Shown here one piece after another: positions 5,433 through 8,527 of a stretch of DNA of 8,527 bases. The notes below the pieces were generated by a model. The model was not told where the DNA came from, searched no databases, and worked only from the letters and a program-made list of their open reading frames with translations. The stretch spans positions 1 through 8,527 of the forward strand of contig JAFEEK010000455.1 in the NCBI GenBank assembly GCA_018241165.1, given 5' to 3'. Source of the DNA: Pseudomonadota bacterium (lineage in GTDB: Bacteria; Pseudomonadota; Gammaproteobacteria; Xanthomonadales; Rhodanobacteraceae). A program made the position numbers and the translations under genes. The first letter of the stretch is position 1. The number at the start of each line of letters is the position of its first letter.

Positions 5433-7327
5433 GCGCGTTCCTGCACGACTTTCATTTCCTGCGGCCGTGGTGGCTGCTCGCGCTGGCCGCGTTGCCGTTG
5501 TTGTGGCGGGCCGTGTCGCGCAACGGCGCGGATGCCGGCGCCTGGCGCGGCGTGGTCGATGCGCATCTGTTGCCGCACCTGCTCGATGCGAGCGATGCCG
5601 CGCGCAGCTCGCGCGTACCGCGCTGGCTCGTCGCGTTCGCGTGGATAGTGGCCTGCGTGGCGCTGGCCGGGCCTGCGTGGGAGCGCCTGCCGCAACCGTT
5701 GTTCGAGAATCGCGCCGCACGCGTGTTCGCGCTGGAATTGTCGCCGAGCATGTCCGCGCAGGACCTCAAGCCCAGCCGCTACGAACGCGCACGCTTCAAG
5801 CTCGACGACATGCTCGCGCGTAGCGGCGGCATGCAGACCGCGTTGATCGCCTACGCCGGCGATGCGTTCGTGGTCGCGCCGCTGACCGACGACACGCACA
5901 CGGTGACGAACCTTGTCGATTCGCTCGATCCATCCGTGATGCCGGCGAGCGGCAACGATACCGGCCGCGCTATCGACCTTGCGCTGAAGCTGATCCGGCA
6001 GGCCGGAACCGGCGGTGGCCAGATCGTGCTGCTCGCCGACGCCGCCAGTGCGGATGCGGCGATGGCGGCAAGCCGCGCGCGCGCGGCGGGTGTGAGCGTT
6101 TCGATTCTAGGCATCGGCACCGATCAGGGTGCGCCGGTTGCGCTCGCGCAAGGCGGATTCCTCAAAGACGGCGCGGGCAATATCGTGTTGCCGAAACTCG
6201 ATGCGTCGGCATTGCAGGCAGTGGCGCAAGCCGGCGGCGGACAATACGCCGGCGTGACTGCCGGCAGCGGCGACATCGACGAATTGCTTGCCGCGGCGCC
6301 CTTGCCGTCGGCGGCCAATGCGCGTGCCGTGGACGCAACCACGGCGCGCTTTCTCGACTGCGGCCCGTGGCTGGTCCTGCTGTTGTTGCCGCTCGTTGCG
6401 TTCGGATTCCGGCGTGGCTGGCTGATGCTGTTGCCGCTGGCACTGCTCGCGCACACCGATCGCGCGAACGCGTTTTCGTGGAGCGACTTGTGGCAGCGCC
6501 CCGACCAGCAGGCGCGCGCGCAGCTCGATGCAGGACATGCCGACAAGGCGCAGGCGTTGGCGCGCGATCCCGCACTGCGCGGCGCGGCCGCGTATCGCGC
6601 CGGCGATTTCAAAGCGGCCGAATCCGATTTCGGCAAGACCGGCGGTGCGCAGGCGCTGTACAACTCCGGCAATGCGCTGGCCAAGCAGCAACAGTACGAA
6701 AAGGCCATCGCCGCCTACGACTCGGCGTTGCGCCAGGATCCGAAACTCGACGATGCGCAGGCAAACAAGAAGGCCGTCGAGGATTGGCTCAAGCAGCAAA
6801 AGCAACAGCAAAAGCAACAACAGCAGCAGAACGGCAAGAACGGACAGAACGGCAAGCAGGATTCTTCGTCCCGGCAAAACGGCGACCAACAACAGCAGTC
6901 GGGCGGCCAGCAAGACCAGAAAGAATCGGGCCAACACGATGGGCAAGACAAATCCGGCGAGCAGAACGACGCTGGCAAGAACGGGCAGGACAAGCAGTCG
7001 GGCCAGGACAATGCGCCGCAGCCATCCGCGCAGGAGCAGGCCAAGGCGCAGCAAGCCGAGCGCGAGGCCGACAAGGATTTCGGCAAGGAAATGAATCGCC
7101 AGCTGCAGCAAGGCGGCGCCAAGCCCGGCGACAAGAAGGACGAGCCCAAGCCGGTGCAGCTTGGCGCACGCGAAGGCGACAAGGCCCAGAACGAGAAGGA
7201 TCAAGCCGTCGAGCAATGGTTGCAGCGCGTGCCGGACGATCCCGGCGGCTTGCTGCGGCGCAAGTTCCGGCTCGAATACGAAATCCGCAAGAACGGCGGC
7301 CGCGTGCCGCAGGACGAAGGCGAATGA
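5429..7327 (+). CDS. BatB/BatC-type VWA-TPR fusion membrane protein with Q/N-rich tail
   Basis: A 632-aa fusion. Two N-terminal helices (about 13-28 and 66-82) flank a basic loop; a VWA domain spans about 95-290; helices follow at about 312-327 and 330-345 with FRRG between them. Then come a TPR-like region (about 383-440; the clearest 34-residue repeat is 405-438, YNSGNALAKQQQYEKAIAAY), a low-complexity Gln/Asn/Lys/Gly segment (about 455-545) and the conserved BatC-type tail WLQRVPDDPGGLLRRKF at 597-613. Predicted topology puts VWA, TPR and tail in the periplasm. The VWA metal site is altered: the first Asp is Glu103 (ELSPS at 103-107), and the usual TDG is ADA at 203-205, so metal binding may be weak. 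Start ATG 5429 overlaps the batA TGA as ATGA, with GAGG 8 nt upstream; the open frame extends upstream to 5330 but only inside batA. In other lineages batB and batC are separate genes; the fusion form is usual in gammaproteobacteria. Confidence 0.93.
   Translation: MSAFLHDFHFLRPWWLLALAALPLLWRAVSRNGADAGAWRGVVDAHLLPHLLDASDAARSSRVPRWLVAFAWIVACVALAGPAWERLPQPLFENRAARVFALELSPSMSAQDLKPSRYERARFKLDDMLARSGGMQTALIAYAGDAFVVAPLTDDTHTVTNLVDSLDPSVMPASGNDTGRAIDLALKLIRQAGTGGGQIVLLADAASADAAMAASRARAAGVSVSILGIGTDQGAPVALAQGGFLKDGAGNIVLPKLDASALQAVAQAGGGQYAGVTAGSGDIDELLAAAPLPSAANARAVDATTARFLDCGPWLVLLLLPLVAFGFRRGWLMLLPLALLAHTDRANAFSWSDLWQRPDQQARAQLDAGHADKAQALARDPALRGAAAYRAGDFKAAESDFGKTGGAQALYNSGNALAKQQQYEKAIAAYDSALRQDPKLDDAQANKKAVEDWLKQQKQQQKQQQQQNGKNGQNGKQDSSSRQNGDQQQQSGGQQDQKESGQHDGQDKSGEQNDAGKNGQDKQSGQDNAPQPSAQEQAKAQQAEREADKDFGKEMNRQLQQGGAKPGDKKDEPKPVQLGAREGDKAQNEKDQAVEQWLQRVPDDPGGLLRRKFRLEYEIRKNGGRVPQDEGE
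6788..7065 (+). repeat. Low-complexity Gln/Asn/Lys-coding tract in the VWA-TPR gene
   Basis: Encodes roughly residues 454-545, mostly Gln, Asn, Lys, Gly, Asp and Ser. It opens with an imperfect CAR-type repeat (6791-6830, alternating AAGCARCAR units) followed by imperfect AACGGCAAG/AACGGACAG units. The top strand has no T from 6790 to 6861 and few T afterwards. Likely a flexible periplasmic linker; the DNA repeats make it prone to length change between strains. Confidence 0.85.
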
Positions 7328-8527
7328 ATCCACGGTTCCGTCAATTTGCCGCATTATGCGCATTTGCGACATTGTGGATTTGCGCGACTGCGCAGGCGGC
7401 GAGCGTGCGCGCGTGGCTGGATCGCAGCCAGATGCAGCTTGGCGAGACGGTCACGCTCAATGTCCAGGTCGACGGCGACATGCGGGCGCAGGCGCCGGAC
7501 TTCAGCGCGCTGTCCGGCGACTTCGGCATGACCGGCACGCAAAGCTCGTCGTCCATGAACATCGTCAACGGCAAGAGCAGTTCCAGCATGTTGTGGGCGG
7601 TGGGCCTGTCGCCGAAACGCGCCGGTACGTTCACGATTCCGGCGTTGAGCGTCGATGGCCAGCAAACGCAACCGTTGACCCTGGTGGTGTCCGCGCCATC
7701 GGCAGCGGCCAGCCAGCCGGGCGGCGATGTGTTCGTCGAGGCGCAGGCCGATCCGTTGTCGCCGTACGTGCAGCAGCAGGTGCTGCTGACGGTGAAACTG
7801 TATTTTGCCGTGAACCTCGTCGACGGCAATCTGGACGATCCGCAGGTCAAGGGCGCCGTGGTGCGCAAGCTCGGCCAGGACAGCCATTACCGTGCCCAGG
7901 TCGGCGGCCGAAGCTACAACGTGGTCGAGCGCCACTACGCGCTGACGCCGGAGAACAATGGCGCGATGACCGTGCCGTCCATCGTGTTTCGCGGTCATGC
8001 CGTGGATGCGAACGGCGGCGGATTCTTCTTCAATCAGGGGCGTTCGATCGGCGCGCAGTCGCCGGCGATTGCGCTGAACGTGCGTCCGCGGCCGGCCGCT
8101 TCGGGCAACGACACCTGGTTGCCGGCGCGTTCGATGTCGCTGACCGCAACCGGCATCGACGCCACGACACAAGCGCAAGTCGGCGAGCCGCTTACGCTCA
8201 CCCTGCGGCTGGAAGCGCAGGGCCTGGGCTTCGAGCAGTTGCCGAAACTGGAATTGCCGAAGATCGACGGCGCCGACATCTATCCCGACAAACCCGTCAC
8301 CCAGGACAAGGACGACGGCCAGTGGCTGTACGGCGTGCGCGAGCGCAAGTTCGCGATCGTGCCGAACCGGGCCGGCCCCTTGACCCTGCCGCCGATCACG
8401 ATCGCGTGGTGGGACACCGCGCACGACAATGCGCAGACCGCGCAACTGCCCGCAGTCGCGTTGAACGTAGTGCCCGCGACCGGCAGTTCCGTGCCGGCTG
8501 CGCCATCACAAATTCAATCCGCGCCGA
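7324..8527 (+). CDS. batD: BatD family periplasmic protein, 3' end outside window
   Basis: The frame is open from ATG 7324 to the window end (401 codons, no stop), so the gene is truncated only by the window. A Sec signal peptide is clear: basic MNPRFRQF, a hydrophobic core at 8-22, and cleavage after ATAQA (about residue 25 or 26); no lipobox. The mature part shows at least three beta-rich modules: about 27-123 (RAWLDRSQMQLGETVTLNV, ending LTLVV), about 135-253 (VFVEAQADPLSPYVQQQVLLT, then ALTPENNGAMTVPSIVFRG) and about 271-382 (QAQVGEPLTLTLRLEAQGLG, then AIVPNRAGPLTLPPITIAWWD). The recurring P-x(3)-G-x(2)-T-[VL]-P pattern is typical of BatD. The family usually ends with a C-terminal membrane helix, which would lie beyond this window. 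Start ATGA overlaps the preceding TGA, with AGGA 9 nt upstream. It is presumed to be the periplasmic partner of the two VWA domains; no enzymatic motif is seen. Confidence 0.92.
   Translation, partial: MNPRFRQFAALCAFATLWICATAQAASVRAWLDRSQMQLGETVTLNVQVDGDMRAQAPDFSALSGDFGMTGTQSSSSMNIVNGKSSSSMLWAVGLSPKRAGTFTIPALSVDGQQTQPLTLVVSAPSAAASQPGGDVFVEAQADPLSPYVQQQVLLTVKLYFAVNLVDGNLDDPQVKGAVVRKLGQDSHYRAQVGGRSYNVVERHYALTPENNGAMTVPSIVFRGHAVDANGGGFFFNQGRSIGAQSPAIALNVRPRPAASGNDTWLPARSMSLTATGIDATTQAQVGEPLTLTLRLEAQGLGFEQLPKLELPKIDGADIYPDKPVTQDKDDGQWLYGVRERKFAIVPNRAGPLTLPPITIAWWDTAHDNAQTAQLPAVALNVVPATGSSVPAAPSQIQSAP

Noticed and set aside
6107..7372. 421-codon Leu/Val-rich - strand open frame that looks like a membrane protein
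   Set aside because: The poly-Leu run is simply the complement of the CAG/AAG-rich Gln/Lys linker; no loop pattern or start context supports a gene.
7380..7386. Possible lipoprotein cysteine in the BatD signal peptide
   Set aside because: LWIC lacks the small residues of a lipobox, while ATAQA a few residues later is a good signal peptidase I site.
7354..8445. 363-codon - strand open frame opposite batD
   Set aside because: Shadow of batD, which has a signal peptide, overlap start and family motifs on the + strand.

Overview
The window is G+C-rich bacterial DNA with every recognisable gene on the + strand. Gene content and order suggest a gammaproteobacterium of the Xanthomonadales/Lysobacterales type: a moxR - DUF58 - DUF4381 - VWA - VWA/TPR - batD cluster, a stand-alone cNMP-binding/EAL protein, and a secreted protein ending in Ig-like and cysteine-bearing 'bacterial repeat' domains. 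The taxonomic placement is inference; no rRNA or marker gene is present.

Layout. Bases 1-681 are the 3' end of a large secreted or surface protein gene. It is closed by a strong intrinsic terminator (705-732). Next comes a monocistronic-looking gene (775-1941) for a cyclic-nucleotide-binding domain fused to an apparently active EAL c-di-GMP phosphodiesterase. After an 87-bp gap without a visible terminator, a tightly packed cluster fills the rest (2029-8527): the AAA+ ATPase MoxR, a soluble DUF58 protein, a small single-pass DUF4381 protein, a BatA-type VWA membrane protein, a BatB/BatC-type VWA-TPR fusion, and the start of BatD, which runs off the window end. All five junctions in the cluster overlap by 4 or 8 bp, so translation is probably coupled.

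How the genes may work together. MoxR and DUF58 are predicted cytosolic. DUF4381, BatA and BatB/C are predicted inner-membrane proteins, with both VWA domains, the TPR and the Q-rich tail on the periplasmic side. BatD carries a signal peptide and Ig-like periplasmic domains. The set reads as a MoxR-driven, metal-dependent (MIDAS) chaperone or assembly complex spanning the inner membrane. Related clusters are linked to aerotolerance and envelope or stress resistance, but the molecular substrate is generally unknown.

No mobile element, CRISPR array, tRNA or rRNA was seen. The system is a known, under-characterised family rather than a new one. The points most worth checking are the altered metal site of the second VWA protein, the PKG-like binding cassette in the EAL protein, a possible promoter inside the DUF4381 gene, and the T-free Q/N-rich tether.
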